A stretch of 64,000 nucleotides of DNA, taken from assembly GCF_005670685.2 (NCBI RefSeq), contig NZ_CP062008.1:248001-312000 (forward strand), given 5' to 3'. The notes below the pieces were generated by a model. The model worked only from the letters and a program-made list of their open reading frames with translations. It did not search any database and had not been told where the DNA came from. The number at the start of each line of letters is the position of its first letter. Positions within the stretch are counted from its first letter, which is position 1. Positions 1 through 8,584 of the stretch are shown piece after piece. Source of the stretch: Mycolicibacterium mucogenicum DSM 44124. GTDB taxonomy: Bacteria; Actinomycetota; Actinomycetes; Mycobacteriales; Mycobacteriaceae. A program made the translations under genes and the position numbers.

Positions 1-34
1 CCATAGGCAGCGCCGCGAGAGGGGCGCTACGGGA

Positions 35-208
35 TCAGCTGCGGTTGCCGTATTCGACCCGGTTGAGCACCGATGACGCTGGATCGCCCGATTGCAGCGT
101 CGGCTTGGTGTCCTGCTCCAGCATCAGCGTGGTGCCGAAGACCGCTGCGGCGCCGAGCAACAGACCGACCACGATGCTGGCTCCGGCGGGCACGAGGAAG
201 CGGTCCAT
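35..208 (-). CDS. DUF2613 family small membrane/secreted protein (Rv0236A-like)
   Basis: A 57-residue protein starting MDRFLVPAG. Residues 8-30 form a single hydrophobic segment rich in Val, Leu, Gly and Ala, and the polar C-terminal tail ends EYGNRS. Size, hydrophobic N-terminus and position divergent from lpqI match the mycobacterial DUF2613 mini-protein annotated as Rv0236A in M. tuberculosis. There it lies between aftD (same strand) and lpqI (opposite strand). The ATG at 206-208 is the only sensible start. Function is unknown; the segment may be an uncleaved anchor or a signal peptide. By synteny aftD should lie just left of the window, but only about 34 bases are visible there, too few to call. 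Confidence 0.8.
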   Translation of the reverse strand: MDRFLVPAGASIVVGLLLGAAAVFGTTLMLEQDTKPTLQSGDPASSVLNRVEYGNRS

Positions 209-312
209 GGGCCCCAAACTAGCATGGCGACCTGCCCGCTTCTGTGTTCGCCGGCCTGCGCGCAGGTCATCGCGGGACCAACGTGCCCCGGCTGCGCGAC
301 TCGTCACACGGC

Positions 313-318
313 TAGGCT
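313..318 (+). promoter_or_regulatory. Putative -10 box for lpqI
   Basis: TAGGCT fits the mycobacterial TANNNT -10 consensus and lies 8 nt before the ATG at 327. A transcript could start at or beside the start codon (leaderless or nearly so). No convincing -35 is seen. Inference from motif and spacing only. Confidence 0.35.
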
Positions 319-326
319 CGGACCCC

Positions 327-1514
327 ATGTCCTTGACCCGAACCCTCGGCGCGCTCGCACTGGTGTCCGGATTGATCGCCGGTTGCTCGTCGTCGTCCGA
401 CAAGCCTGCCGCGTCCAGCACACCCAGCCAGACCAAGAGCACGGCGTCGTCGAGCAAGCCGATGGACGCGCCCGCACCGACCGCCCCGCCATGCGATCCG
501 CACGCTCTGCTGAGCACCCTGACGCTGCGGCAGAAGCTGGCCCAGTTGCTCATGGTGGGCGTCAAGGACGCCGCCGATGCCCGTGCCGCCGTGACGGAAC
601 AGCAGGTCGGCGGCATCTTCATCGGTAGCTGGACGGACCTGTCCATGCTGTCGGACGGCAGCATCCCGGCACTGCAGGCCGCGTCCGGTGCGCTGCCGCT
701 GGCGGTCAGCATCGATGAAGAGGGCGGCCGGGTGTCCCGGCTGAAGAAGCTGATCGGTCCGCAGGAGTCGGCGCGCGTGCTGGCGGCGACCAAGACCCCG
801 GCCGAGGTCCAGGCCATCGCCAAGGACCGCGGACAGCAGATGAAGGACAAGTTCGGCATCACCGTCGACTTCGCGCCCGACGCCGACGTCACCGAAGAGC
901 CCGACGACGAGGTCATCGGCGACCGCTCCTTCGGCTCGGACCCGCAGAAGGTGACCGAGTACGCCGGTGCGTACGCCGCGGGCCTGCGCGAGGCGGGGCT
1001 CGTCCCGGTGCTCAAGCACTTCCCGGGACACGGGCACGGCTCGGGCGACTCGCACACCGGTGGCGTCAAGACGCCGCCGCTGGAGGCGCTGAAGGACAAC
1101 GACCTGGTGCCGTACCGGACGTTGACGACGCAGGAGCCCGTCGCCGTCATGGTCGGCCACCTGCAGGTGCCGGGCCTGACGCTCGGTGACGACCCGGCCA
1201 GTCTCAGCAAGCCGGCCTACGACCTGCTGCGCAGCGGCCAGTACGGCGGCCCGCCGTTCGACGGTGTCGTGTTCACCGACGACCTGACCGGCATGGCCGC
1301 CATCACCCAGCACTTCGGCGTGGCCGATGCGGCGCTCAAGGCGCTGCAGGCCGGCGCGGACGTCGCGCTGTGGATCACCACCGACGGGATCCCGGACGTG
1401 CTGGACAAGCTGGAGGCGGCCGCGAAGTCCGGGCAACTGGACCAGGCGCAGATCGACAAGTCGGTGCTGCGCGTCGCGGGCATGAAGGGGCCGGGCGCGA
1501 AATGCGTGAAGTGA
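327..1514 (+). CDS. lpqI: LpqI, lipoprotein beta-N-acetylglucosaminidase (GH3, NagZ-like)
   Basis: A 395-residue GH3 glycosidase expected to remove N-acetylglucosamine from muropeptides during cell-wall recycling at the outer face of the membrane. The signal peptide ends in the lipobox IAGC with Cys20 as acylation site, followed by a Ser/Lys/Pro-rich linker. Family motifs are the DEEGGRVSRL substrate loop, KHFPGHG...DSH near residues 230-243 (the flexible loop supplying the NagZ His/Asp dyad), and VVFTDDL near 316 with the nucleophilic Asp. The frame is open upstream to position 45, but the ATG at 327 gives the lipoprotein signal and has a -10 box just before it. Divergent from the DUF2613 gene and followed by tetR, as Rv0237-Rv0238 in M. 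tuberculosis. Confidence 0.93.
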   Translation: MSLTRTLGALALVSGLIAGCSSSSDKPAASSTPSQTKSTASSSKPMDAPAPTAPPCDPHALLSTLTLRQKLAQLLMVGVKDAADARAAVTEQQVGGIFIGSWTDLSMLSDGSIPALQAASGALPLAVSIDEEGGRVSRLKKLIGPQESARVLAATKTPAEVQAIAKDRGQQMKDKFGITVDFAPDADVTEEPDDEVIGDRSFGSDPQKVTEYAGAYAAGLREAGLVPVLKHFPGHGHGSGDSHTGGVKTPPLEALKDNDLVPYRTLTTQEPVAVMVGHLQVPGLTLGDDPASLSKPAYDLLRSGQYGGPPFDGVVFTDDLTGMAAITQHFGVADAALKALQAGADVALWITTDGIPDVLDKLEAAAKSGQLDQAQIDKSVLRVAGMKGPGAKCVK

Positions 1515-1588
1515 GCCGCTCCTTGCCCGGCCCGATTTGCCGCACTCCTCAACGCGGCTCGTTCCTCACCGCTTGATCGTCGTCCGGC

Positions 1589-1594
1589 TACCCT
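1589..1594 (+). promoter_or_regulatory. Putative leaderless -10 box for the TetR gene
   Basis: TACCCT lies exactly 6 nt before the ATG at 1601, so the predicted transcription start coincides with the A of ATG. Motif-based inference. Confidence 0.4.
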
Positions 1595-1600
1595 GTTCCG

Positions 1601-2200
1601 ATGGCAGGTGGAACCAAGCGGCTGCCGCGGGCCGTCCGCGAACAGCAGATGCTCGACGCCGCCGTGCAGATGTTCTCGGTGAACGGCTATCACGAGACCT
1701 CGATGGACGCGATCGCGGCGCAGGCCGAGATCTCCAAGCCGATGCTGTACCTCTACTACGGCTCGAAGGAAGAGCTGTTCGCGGCGTGCCTGGATCGGGA
1801 GCTGACGCGGTTCGTCGACACCGTCCGGGCAGACATCAACTTCGCCCAGAGCCCACGCGACCTGCTGCGTAACGCGGTGCTGTCGTTCATGACGTACATC
1901 GACCGCAACCGGGCGTCGTGGATCGTGCTGTACACGCAGGCCACCAGCTCGCAGGCGTTCGCCCACACCGTGCGCGAGGGCCGCGAGAAGATCATCGACC
2001 TGGTGGCGCGGCTGCTCAGCGCGGGTACCCGAAACCCGGAGCCGGACAGCGACTTCGAGATGATGGCCGTGGCCCTCGTGGGTGCGGGTGAGGCCATCGC
2101 GTCCCGCGTCAGCGCCGGCGACACCGACGTCAACGACGCCACCGAGCTGATGATCAATCTCTTCTGGCGTGGCCTGAAGGGCAAGCGCGCCGAGTCGTAG
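1601..2200 (+). CDS. TetR/AcrR family transcriptional regulator (Rv0238-like)
   Basis: A 199-residue one-component regulator. Residues about 10-57 carry a typical TetR helix-turn-helix (REQQMLDAAVQMF ... DAIAAQAEISKPMLYLYYGSKEELF). The rest is the helical ligand-binding and dimerisation domain. Position directly after lpqI matches Rv0238. The target is not visible, but it lies near fabG4/fadA2 and fadE5, whose promoters share a TTAC-N6-GTAA palindrome, so it is one candidate reader of that site (inference). No copy of that palindrome is seen in front of this gene, so autoregulation through it is not supported. Confidence 0.88.
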   Translation: MAGGTKRLPRAVREQQMLDAAVQMFSVNGYHETSMDAIAAQAEISKPMLYLYYGSKEELFAACLDRELTRFVDTVRADINFAQSPRDLLRNAVLSFMTYIDRNRASWIVLYTQATSSQAFAHTVREGREKIIDLVARLLSAGTRNPEPDSDFEMMAVALVGAGEAIASRVSAGDTDVNDATELMINLFWRGLKGKRAES

Positions 2201-2325
2201 GTTTCTCGCGCTCCCGCGACGGTGCATACAGATCGCCCTCCCAGTGATTCTGGCGATCTGGTCGCACATTCGCGGTCCGTCAGCCCGTCCGGGGCTCTCT
2301 CCCTTGGCACCTTTCGCCCGGAGCC

Positions 2326-2359
2326 GTCAACTTTCCCTGACGCGTCAAGGAAAGTTGAC
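2326..2359. repeat. Dispersed hairpin repeat, copy A
   Basis: Two 16-nt arms (2326-2341 and 2344-2359), complementary with one mismatch, around a 2-nt centre. The arm core is GTCAACTTTCC. Right-flank sequence (CCAAATCGCATGTGCCAC) is shared with copy B at 6150. Sits 126 nt after the tetR stop, before the riboswitch. It could terminate tetR transcription or be a REP/MITE-like element. Confidence 0.75.
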
Positions 2360-2451
2360 CACTCCAAATCGCATGTGCCACAGGAAAGGACGACACGCCG
2401 CCGGCAGCGACACGCCGCCGCGGCGCTGGTATGGTCCGATTCGAGCTAGTC

Positions 2452-2603
2452 GAACCCAACGCGGTTGGGTCAGGGAATCCGGTGCGAAACCGGAACTGAC
2501 GCGCAGCGGTAAGGGGGACAGGCGGAGCAACGGCCACTGGCCCCACGTGGGCTGGGAAGGCGCTCCGGCCTGGATGATCCCGAGTCCGAAGACCTGCTGG
2601 CTC
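2452..2603 (+). promoter_or_regulatory. Cobalamin (B12) riboswitch
   Basis: The conserved cobalamin-aptamer boxes occur in order: GGGAATCCGGTGCGAAACCGG at about 2474-2493, CGCAGCGGTAAG near 2502, GCCACTGG at about 2533, GTGGGCTGGGAAGGCG at about 2547-2562, and the B12-box core GAGTCCGAAGACCTGC at about 2582-2597. Spacing and order fit the AdoCbl riboswitch family. The GTG start of the next gene lies about 80 nt downstream with a GGAAGG Shine-Dalgarno at 2671-2676, so translational or transcriptional shut-off by B12 is plausible. Exact ends are approximate. Confidence 0.92.
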
Positions 2604-2683
2604 GGGCTCTCGCGGCCTGGCGGCGCGAGGACCCGCCCACGCATGGACTCCGCGAACCGAGTCCCGGATCGGAAGGCGCCGCC

Positions 2684-3691
2684 GTGTCCCGACGCACCAT
2701 TGTGCTTGTCGCACTGGTTGTTTCGCTCGTCTGCTCATGTGGCGGCCCGCGGGCGACCGGAACTGTCAATGCCAGAACCGCCGGCTATCCCGTCACGCTG
2801 GAGAATTGCGGGCGGACGGTGACGGTGAAGGCGCCGCCGCAGCGCGCGGTTTCGATCAATCAGCCGGCCTCCGAGCTGCTCCTGGCGCTCGGACTCGCCG
2901 ACCGGATGGTCGGCACCGCGTCCTGGAGTGACGACGTCCGGCCCGACCTCGCCGCCGACAACGCCAAAGTGCCTGTGCTGAGCCGAGATTTCCCGTCGTT
3001 CGAGCGGGTGCTGAAAGAGAAACCCGACTTCGTGTACGCGACGTTCGACTGGTCGTTCACCGATCAGGGTGTCGCCCCGCGGGATCGGTTCGAGCGCCTC
3101 GGAGTGCCGACGTATCAGTCGTCCAGCGAGTGCGGCGGCCAGGACGCGGCGCAACAACGCCCGCTGACGCTCGACGACATGTACGCCGAAATCGGTGATA
3201 TCGCCAAGGTTTTCGGTATCGCGGAGCGTGGTGACAAGCTGGTGTCGACACTGCAGGCGCGCATGGCGACCGCGACCGCCGGACTCAAGGCCGACGACGT
3301 CTCCCTGATGTGGTGGTACGCCGGTACCAGAACGCCGTACATCGCCGGCTGCTGCGGAGCGCCGGGCATCATCACCACGGCAGTGGGGGCGCGCAACGCG
3401 TTCGCCGACAACCGGCAGCTGTGGCCCGAGATTTCGTGGGAGGCCATCCTCCAGCGCGATCCCGACGTGCTGGTCCTCGCCGATCTCACCCGTGGCAAGG
3501 ACGGTGACAGCGTCGCCGACAAGATCAAGTTCCTCGAAACCGACCCGGCGGCAACCAAGTTGAAGGCCGTGCGGGACAAGCGGTGGATCATCTTGCCGGC
3601 CAGCGCGATGGACCCGTCGCTGCGCAACGTCGACGCCGTCGAGACCGTCGCGTCCGGACTGCGCTCGTTCGGGCTGGGCGGGAAGTCCTGA
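2684..3691 (+). CDS. ABC transporter substrate-binding lipoprotein, BtuF/FecB-like (probable B12/corrinoid binding)
   Basis: A 335-residue periplasmic-binding-type protein of the BtuF/FecB/FhuD class. It starts with GTG at 2684, 7 nt after GGAAGG. The N-terminus MSRRTIVLVALVVSLVCSCGG is a lipoprotein-type signal with candidate Cys17 or Cys19. The family pattern PQRAVSINQPASELLLALGL (about 49-68), then DFPSFERVLKEKPDFVYA, is the usual class III binding-protein fold. First gene of a three-gene operon (5 nt to the permease, then a 4-nt overlap to the ATPase), directly under a cobalamin riboswitch. The family also binds siderophores and haem; the riboswitch is what argues for cobalamin or a corrinoid precursor. 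Confidence 0.85.
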   Translation: MSRRTIVLVALVVSLVCSCGGPRATGTVNARTAGYPVTLENCGRTVTVKAPPQRAVSINQPASELLLALGLADRMVGTASWSDDVRPDLAADNAKVPVLSRDFPSFERVLKEKPDFVYATFDWSFTDQGVAPRDRFERLGVPTYQSSSECGGQDAAQQRPLTLDDMYAEIGDIAKVFGIAERGDKLVSTLQARMATATAGLKADDVSLMWWYAGTRTPYIAGCCGAPGIITTAVGARNAFADNRQLWPEISWEAILQRDPDVLVLADLTRGKDGDSVADKIKFLETDPAATKLKAVRDKRWIILPASAMDPSLRNVDAVETVASGLRSFGLGGKS

Positions 3692-3696
3692 CGGCG

Positions 3697-4701
3697 GTGC
3701 GCACGGCTGCGATGACGCTGCTCGGCCTGGTGGTCCTGGCGCTGTCGATCGCGGCGGCCATGATCATCGGACCCGCCGACCTCGGCTTCGGTGACGTGTA
3801 TGCCGTCGTCGCGCAACATCTTTGGGGCCGCCCGGCGGATGTCACGCCGATCGACGACGGCATCGTCTGGGAACTACGGTTGCCGCGCGCGTTGTTGGCC
3901 GCGATCTGTGGTGCGGGCCTGGGCATCTGCGGGGCGATCCTGCAGTCGCTGATGCGCAACCCGCTGGCCGACCCGTTCATGCTGGGCATCTCCTCCGGCG
4001 CGTCGACGGGAGCGGTGCTGGTCGTCGTGGCGGGTATCGGCGGTGCCTTGACGCTGTCGGGCGGTGCGTTCGTCGGTGCCGTGATCGCGTTCGTTCTGGT
4101 ACTGGCCCTCGCGGCGGTGTCCGGCGGTGGACAGGACCGGGTACTGCTCGCCGGAGTCGCTGGTACCCAGCTCTTTTCGGCGGCAACGGCGTTGGTGGTG
4201 TTCTCGTCGGCCGACGCGCAACAGACCCGCGGGGTGCTGTTCTGGTTGCTCGGCTCGCTGGCCGGGGCCGCCTGGTCTCAGGTGGCGCTGTGCGGTCTTG
4301 TGTGCGCGGCCTGCCTCGCCATCTGCTGGTTGCACTCAGATGCCTTGGACGCATTCGCTTTCGGTCGGGATGCGGCCGCCGCGTTGGGTGTCTCGGTGCG
4401 GCGCGTCCGCGCCGTTTTGTTGGCGACGACAGCGCTCCTGACGGCAGTGCTGGTGAGTGCCGCGGGCGCAATCGGTTTCGTCGGATTGGTGTTGCCGCAC
4501 GCCGCGCGGATGATCGTCGGGCCGTCGCACCGACGGCTGCTGCCGGTCACCGCGATCACCGGAGCCATCTTCCTGGTCTGGGTCGACGCTGCGGCCCGCA
4601 CGGTGTTCGCGCCGCAGGAGTTGCCGGTCGGCGTGGTGACCGCGCTCGTCGGCGTACCGATCTTCATGTGGATTCTCGCTCGACGCAGGCGGATTCGATG
4701 A
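3697..4701 (+). CDS. ABC transporter permease, BtuC/FecCD family
   Basis: A 334-residue integral membrane permease with about nine or ten hydrophobic segments. It has the FecCD signatures LRLPRALLAAICGAGLGICG (about 61-80), QSLMRNPLADPFMLGISSGA and GFVGLVLPHAAR (the cytoplasmic loop that contacts the ATPase). The frame is open upstream inside the preceding gene. I prefer the GTG at 3697, five bases after the previous stop with GGAAG in front; the ATG at 3712 is an alternative five codons later. Its stop overlaps the ATPase start by 4 nt (ATGA), indicating translational coupling. Expected to work with the binding lipoprotein and ATPase as one importer. Confidence 0.9.
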   Translation: MRTAAMTLLGLVVLALSIAAAMIIGPADLGFGDVYAVVAQHLWGRPADVTPIDDGIVWELRLPRALLAAICGAGLGICGAILQSLMRNPLADPFMLGISSGASTGAVLVVVAGIGGALTLSGGAFVGAVIAFVLVLALAAVSGGGQDRVLLAGVAGTQLFSAATALVVFSSADAQQTRGVLFWLLGSLAGAAWSQVALCGLVCAACLAICWLHSDALDAFAFGRDAAAALGVSVRRVRAVLLATTALLTAVLVSAAGAIGFVGLVLPHAARMIVGPSHRRLLPVTAITGAIFLVWVDAAARTVFAPQELPVGVVTALVGVPIFMWILARRRRIR

Positions 4702-5522
4702 CGGGCGCGTTCGCCGCCGAATCCGTCAGCTGGTCGGCCGGCAGGCGACTCGTCATCGAGGCGGTGTCGCTGGCCGTCGCGGACGGCGAGACGCTGGGGC
4801 TGCTCGGGCCCAACGGCGCCGGCAAGTCGTCGCTGTTGCGGCTGCTCGCCGGATTGCGGCATCCCGAGGCCGGCGCCGTCCTGCTCGACGGACGACCGCT
4901 CGCCGACCAAAGTCGTCGCGCGGTGGCGCAACGCGTCGCGGTGGTCGAGCAGCAGGTCAGTACGGAGCTGGACCTCACCGTCGAGCAGATCGTGCGCCTG
5001 GGCCGAATTCCGCACCGCGGCATCTGGTCTGGCGACAGCGTGGCCGACCACCGCGCCGTCGAGCGTGCCCTGGAACAGACCGAGACGACGGCCATGCGCG
5101 ACCGGGATTGGCGCACGCTGTCCGGCGGCGAGCAGCAGCGGGTACAAATCGCCCGCGCCCTCGCGCAGGAGCCCCGCGAACTGCTGCTCGACGAGCCCAC
5201 CAATCACCTCGACATCCGGCACCAGTTCGAGCTGCTGGCACTCATCCGTGCGCTGCCCGTGACAGCGGTGGTGACGTTGCACGACCTGACTCTGGCGGCG
5301 TTGTTCTGCGACCGGCTCGTCGTGCTCGACAAGGGGCGGGTTGTCGCGGCCGGGACGCCCGCCGAAGTCCTCACTGCCGAACTGATTTCGTCGGTCTACG
5401 GCGTCGCGGCCCGCGTCATCCCCGACGGCGCCGGCGACGGCCGCCCGTCGATCCAGCTCCTCCCGCCGTCCGTCCACCAGAGCCCGAAATTGCCGACGGG
5501 TGGCACCACGTCGGTCACCTAA
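4698..5522 (+). CDS. ABC transporter ATP-binding protein, BtuD/FecE-like
   Basis: A 274-residue cytoplasmic ATPase of the importer. Walker A GPNGAGKSS lies near residues 38-46, the Q-loop follows in VAVVEQQVSTELDLTVEQ, the signature is LSGGEQQRVQIARAL, Walker B is ELLLDEPTNHLD, and the H-loop is VVTLHD. The length is usual for the family. The ATG at 4698 overlaps the permease stop. It completes the B12-riboswitch-controlled operon. M. tuberculosis is generally described as lacking BtuFCD and importing B12 through the unrelated Rv1819c (BacA), so this operon would be an additional route. Confidence 0.92.
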   Translation: MTGAFAAESVSWSAGRRLVIEAVSLAVADGETLGLLGPNGAGKSSLLRLLAGLRHPEAGAVLLDGRPLADQSRRAVAQRVAVVEQQVSTELDLTVEQIVRLGRIPHRGIWSGDSVADHRAVERALEQTETTAMRDRDWRTLSGGEQQRVQIARALAQEPRELLLDEPTNHLDIRHQFELLALIRALPVTAVVTLHDLTLAALFCDRLVVLDKGRVVAAGTPAEVLTAELISSVYGVAARVIPDGAGDGRPSIQLLPPSVHQSPKLPTGGTTSVT

Positions 5523-5532
5523 TCTGGAAGAT

Positions 5533-6096
5533 ATGCACAAACGGGCGGGCCGCATCCTGTTGGTCGTGGCTGCCCTGGTGTTGACCGGTGTCGTCGCCCT
5601 GGCCGGGTATCGCGGCTACCGCGAGCACGCCGCCCGGCCGGACTTCCCAGTCGTCGACACCTCGAAGCTGAGCCCCGGGCGCGCGGCCGTCGTGCATGTC
5701 CTGGCGCAGGAGTACGCGGCGCAAGCGGGCATGTCCAAGTACTCCGAAGGCAACGACGAGCCGTGGTGCGCGGACTTCACCAGCTGGGTCATGCGGGAAT
5801 CGGGAAAGCCCTTCACCAATCCCAACTCCGGGCACTGGCGCATTCCGGGTGTCATGACACTCACCGATTACCTGCGCGCCGAGGGGCGCTGGGAGCCGAC
5901 GGACTACTCGCCACTGCCCGGCGACATGGTGCTCTACGACAAGCCGAGCCCGAAGGGCCAGCACGTCAACATCGTGCTCGTCAATGACAACGGCACGCTC
6001 ACCACGGTCGGTGGCGGTGAGGGCACCAATGTGGGCTTGTCGACGTTCAAGATCGCCGACGACCCCGGCATCCGCGGGTTCGGCCGGTACGAATGA
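5533..6096 (+). CDS. Membrane-anchored CHAP-like (NlpC/P60-class) hydrolase
   Basis: A 187-residue protein. Residues 8-28 form one hydrophobic anchor or signal (ILLVVAALVLTGVVALAGY). The soluble domain has a CHAP-type catalytic Cys context, WCADFTSWV near residue 78, and a His in HVNIVL near 144, followed by a Gly-rich loop. Such domains cleave peptidoglycan peptides or amides outside the cell. The gene starts 10 nt after the ATPase gene, so it could share the riboswitch-driven transcript. Activity and a link to B12 uptake are not shown by sequence. Confidence 0.72.
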   Translation: MHKRAGRILLVVAALVLTGVVALAGYRGYREHAARPDFPVVDTSKLSPGRAAVVHVLAQEYAAQAGMSKYSEGNDEPWCADFTSWVMRESGKPFTNPNSGHWRIPGVMTLTDYLRAEGRWEPTDYSPLPGDMVLYDKPSPKGQHVNIVLVNDNGTLTTVGGGEGTNVGLSTFKIADDPGIRGFGRYE

Positions 6097-6149
6097 GGGA
6101 GGCTGGCGCGCGCTCGGCCGCTGGCTACCAACATGTCTCGCCCGGAGCC

Positions 6150-6182
6150 GTCAACTTTCCCTGACAGTCAAGGAAAGTTGAC
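6150..6182. repeat. Dispersed hairpin repeat, copy B
   Basis: Arms 6150-6165 and 6167-6182 pair with one mismatch around a 1-nt centre and match copy A, including the flank CGCCCGGAGCC on the left and CAAATCGCA(A)GTGCCACAGG on the right. It lies between two convergent genes, where it could act as a bidirectional terminator. Confidence 0.75.
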
Positions 6183-6243
6183 GGCGCCAAATCGCAAGTG
6201 CCACAGGAGAGCCGACACGCCCGGGCGAGAGACGCGCGGCGGG

Positions 6244-7086
6244 CTACAGCTCGGTGACCGTCGCCGTCAGGTGCGGGTAACCCTTCGACAGGTTGCGCAG
6301 GGCCAGCTCCCAGCCGCCCTCGATGGGTTCGACGTACAGCCCCACCTTGGCGGGCAGCAGCACCGGCTTGCCGAACTTGACCGAATACTTGACCGCATCC
6401 GGCAACTGGCCCTCGATGTTGGCCAGAACCGCTGCGGCGCTGAACATTCCGTGCGCGATGGCCGTCGGGAAGCCGAACAGCTTGGCGCCGATCGAGCTGG
6501 TGTGGATCGGGTTGTGGTCGCCACCGACGTCGGCGTAGTGCCGAATCTGACCCGGTGTGATGCTGATGACCGCGTTGGGTGGCGGCAGCTTCGGCTGCTT
6601 CACCGGCTCCGGCTTCGGCTCACCCGACAGGCTGGTCCGCTGCTGGTGCAGGAACGTGGTGACCTGATTCCACACCAGGTCGTTGCCGACCTTGACGTCC
6701 GTGATGATGTCGACCAGCAGGCCCTTGCGGTGCTCGCGCAGGTTCTCCGCGCGCACCGCGATGTCCAGTTCGTCGGTCACCTTGATGGGCCGGTATTGCG
6801 TGATGTGGTTCTCGATGTGCACCGAACCCATTGCGGCGAACGGGAAATCGAATCCGGTGACCAACGACATCATGGTCGGGAACGTCAGCGCGAACGGGTA
6901 GGTCAGCGGCACGGTGTCGCCGAACCGCAGCCCGGTCACCGCGGCGTATTCGGCGACGTTCTTCGGGTCGATGTTCAGGCCCGACACCGTGACGGTGCGG
7001 GCCGGCAAGGTGGAACCCCGCGACACGAACGGCAGCGCTCCCGCCACCGCCCGTGCCATGTTCACAAGACCGTTGGGCTGCGACAT
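6244..7086 (-). CDS. htdX: HtdX, (3R)-hydroxyacyl-thioester dehydratase (MaoC family)
   Basis: A 280-residue double-hotdog enzyme that dehydrates (3R)-hydroxyacyl-ACP/CoA to the trans-2-enoyl form. The C-terminal hydratase-2 motif is visible: YADVGGDHNPIHTSS near residues 183-197 with catalytic Asp and His, then FGFPTAIAHGMFS. An N-terminal degenerate MaoC half precedes it. The ATG giving MSQPNGLVNMARAV starts 1 nt after the fabG4 stop, so the two are one operon. Gene pair and order match Rv0241c-Rv0242c. The upstream in-frame codons within fabG4 are unlikely to be used. Confidence 0.92.
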   Translation of the reverse strand: MSQPNGLVNMARAVAGALPFVSRGSTLPARTVTVSGLNIDPKNVAEYAAVTGLRFGDTVPLTYPFALTFPTMMSLVTGFDFPFAAMGSVHIENHITQYRPIKVTDELDIAVRAENLREHRKGLLVDIITDVKVGNDLVWNQVTTFLHQQRTSLSGEPKPEPVKQPKLPPPNAVISITPGQIRHYADVGGDHNPIHTSSIGAKLFGFPTAIAHGMFSAAAVLANIEGQLPDAVKYSVKFGKPVLLPAKVGLYVEPIEGGWELALRNLSKGYPHLTATVTEL

Positions 7087-7087
7087 G

Positions 7088-8437
7088 TCAGGCTCCCAAC
7101 AGGGCCTGGCCGCAGACCCGAATCGTGTTGCCGGTGACGGCATTCGACGCGGGGCTGGCGAAGTAGGCGATCAGCTCGGCGACGTCGACCGGCAGGCCGC
7201 CCTGGAACAGCGAGTTGAGGCGACGCCCCACCTCGCGGGTGGCCAGCGGAATGGCGTCGGTCATCTTGGTCTCGATGAAGCCCGGCGCGACGGCGTTGAT
7301 GGTGACGCCCTTCTCGCCGAACACCTCGGCGTACGCGTCGGTCATGCCGATCATGCCGGCCTTGGTGGCGGCGTAGTTGGTCTGGCCGCGGTTACCGGCG
7401 ATACCGGCCATCGACGACAGGCCCACGATGCGACCACCCTCGCCGATGGTGCCGTTCTCGACCAGGCCCTGCGCAAGACGTTGCGGCGCAAGCAGGTTCA
7501 CGGCGATCACCGAGTCCCAGCGCGCGTCATCCATGTTGGCGAGCAGCTTGTCGCGGGTGATGCCGGCGTTGTTGACGAGCACGTCGGCCTTGCCGCCGTG
7601 GTGCTCGGTCAGATGGGCGACGATCTGGGCGACGGCGTCGTCGGCCGTCACGTCGAGGGCCAACGCGGTGCCACCGACAGCAGCGGCGGTCTCGGTGAGT
7701 GCGTCGGCGGCCTGCGGGACATCGATGGCGACGACGGACGCGCCGTCCCGCGCGAACACGCGGGCGATCTCGGCGCCGATGCCGCGGGCGGCACCGGTCA
7801 CGAGCGCGACCTTGCCGGCCAGCGGCTTGTCCCAGTCGGCCGGGGCGACCGAGTCGGCGGCACCGACGTAGAACACCTGGCCGTCGACGTACGCCGACTT
7901 GCCCGACAGCAGGAAGCGGATGGTCGACTCGATGCCCGAGGCGGCGGGCGACGCCGCAGACGACAGGTAGACCAGCCCGATGGTGGCGCCGCGCTGCAGT
8001 TCCTTGCCGAGCGAGCGCGTGAAGCCTTCGAGGGCACGCTGGGCGATGCGCTCGTCGATGCTGTCGGTCTCGTCGGGCGTGGTGCCGACGACGACGACGC
8101 GGCTGTTGGGGGCGAGGTTGCGCAGCACGGGCGTGAAGAACTGGTGGAGCTGCTTGAGCTGCTCGGGCTTGGTGATGCCGGTGGCGTCGAACAGCAGGCC
8201 GCCGAACGAGTCGGCCCAGCGGCCGCCGACGTTGTTGCCCACGAGGTCGTAGTCATCGGCGAGGGCCGCACGCAGCGGCTCGGCGACGCGGCCTTCGCCG
8301 CCGATCAGCAGGGGGCCGGCCAGCGCGGGCTCGCCGGCCTTGTAGCGGCGCAGCGGCTGGGGCTGGGGTACGCCGAGCTGCTTGGCCAGGAACGAACCGG
8401 GACCGGAGGTGAGGACTTGGGAGAGGACGTCAGCCAT
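7088..8437 (-). CDS. fabG4: FabG4, NADH-dependent high-molecular-weight 3-oxoacyl reductase
   Basis: A 449-residue reductase for 3-ketoacyl thioesters. The N-terminal roughly 200 residues form the extra flavodoxin-like domain typical of high-molecular-weight FabG. The C-terminal SDR domain has the cofactor motif TGAARGIG near residue 212, NNAG, and the catalytic Ser/Tyr/Lys in [20 protein letters not shown] near 353-357. It forms an operon with htdX and is divergent from fadA2 across a 147-bp region with a 16-bp palindrome. Rv0242c is the counterpart. It converts 3-keto to 3-hydroxyacyl intermediates, the step preceding HtdX. Confidence 0.94.
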   Translation of the reverse strand: MADVLSQVLTSGPGSFLAKQLGVPQPQPLRRYKAGEPALAGPLLIGGEGRVAEPLRAALADDYDLVGNNVGGRWADSFGGLLFDATGITKPEQLKQLHQFFTPVLRNLAPNSRVVVVGTTPDETDSIDERIAQRALEGFTRSLGKELQRGATIGLVYLSSAASPAASGIESTIRFLLSGKSAYVDGQVFYVGAADSVAPADWDKPLAGKVALVTGAARGIGAEIARVFARDGASVVAIDVPQAADALTETAAAVGGTALALDVTADDAVAQIVAHLTEHHGGKADVLVNNAGITRDKLLANMDDARWDSVIAVNLLAPQRLAQGLVENGTIGEGGRIVGLSSMAGIAGNRGQTNYAATKAGMIGMTDAYAEVFGEKGVTINAVAPGFIETKMTDAIPLATREVGRRLNSLFQGGLPVDVAELIAYFASPASNAVTGNTIRVCGQALLGA

Positions 8438-8494
8438 TGCGGACCTTTCTGCGGACGTGTGTCGTATAGACGGAACCGTCTTGTCAGAGACGAA

Positions 8495-8510
8495 CTTACT
8501 CCAGAGTAAG
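8495..8510. promoter_or_regulatory. Palindromic operator CTTAC-N6-GTAAG between fabG4 and fadA2
   Basis: A perfect 5+5 bp inverted repeat, CTTACTCCAGAGTAAG, lies mid-way in the divergent promoter region. The same TTAC-N6-GTAA core occurs upstream of fadE5 at 22965-22978. The layout is that of a TetR-type operator. The cognate protein is unknown; the TetR gene at 1601-2200 is one candidate. Confidence 0.6.
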
Positions 8511-8584
8511 AACGGTGGGTAATATAGGCGTCAAGCAACATCTTGCCTCAGTCATCCGACGTCAAACCGAACTGGAGAAAAACC

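Noticed and set aside
1..34. Possible start of aftD at the left edge (minus ATG at 4)
   Set aside because: Expected by synteny with Rv0236c, but one or two codons are not evidence.
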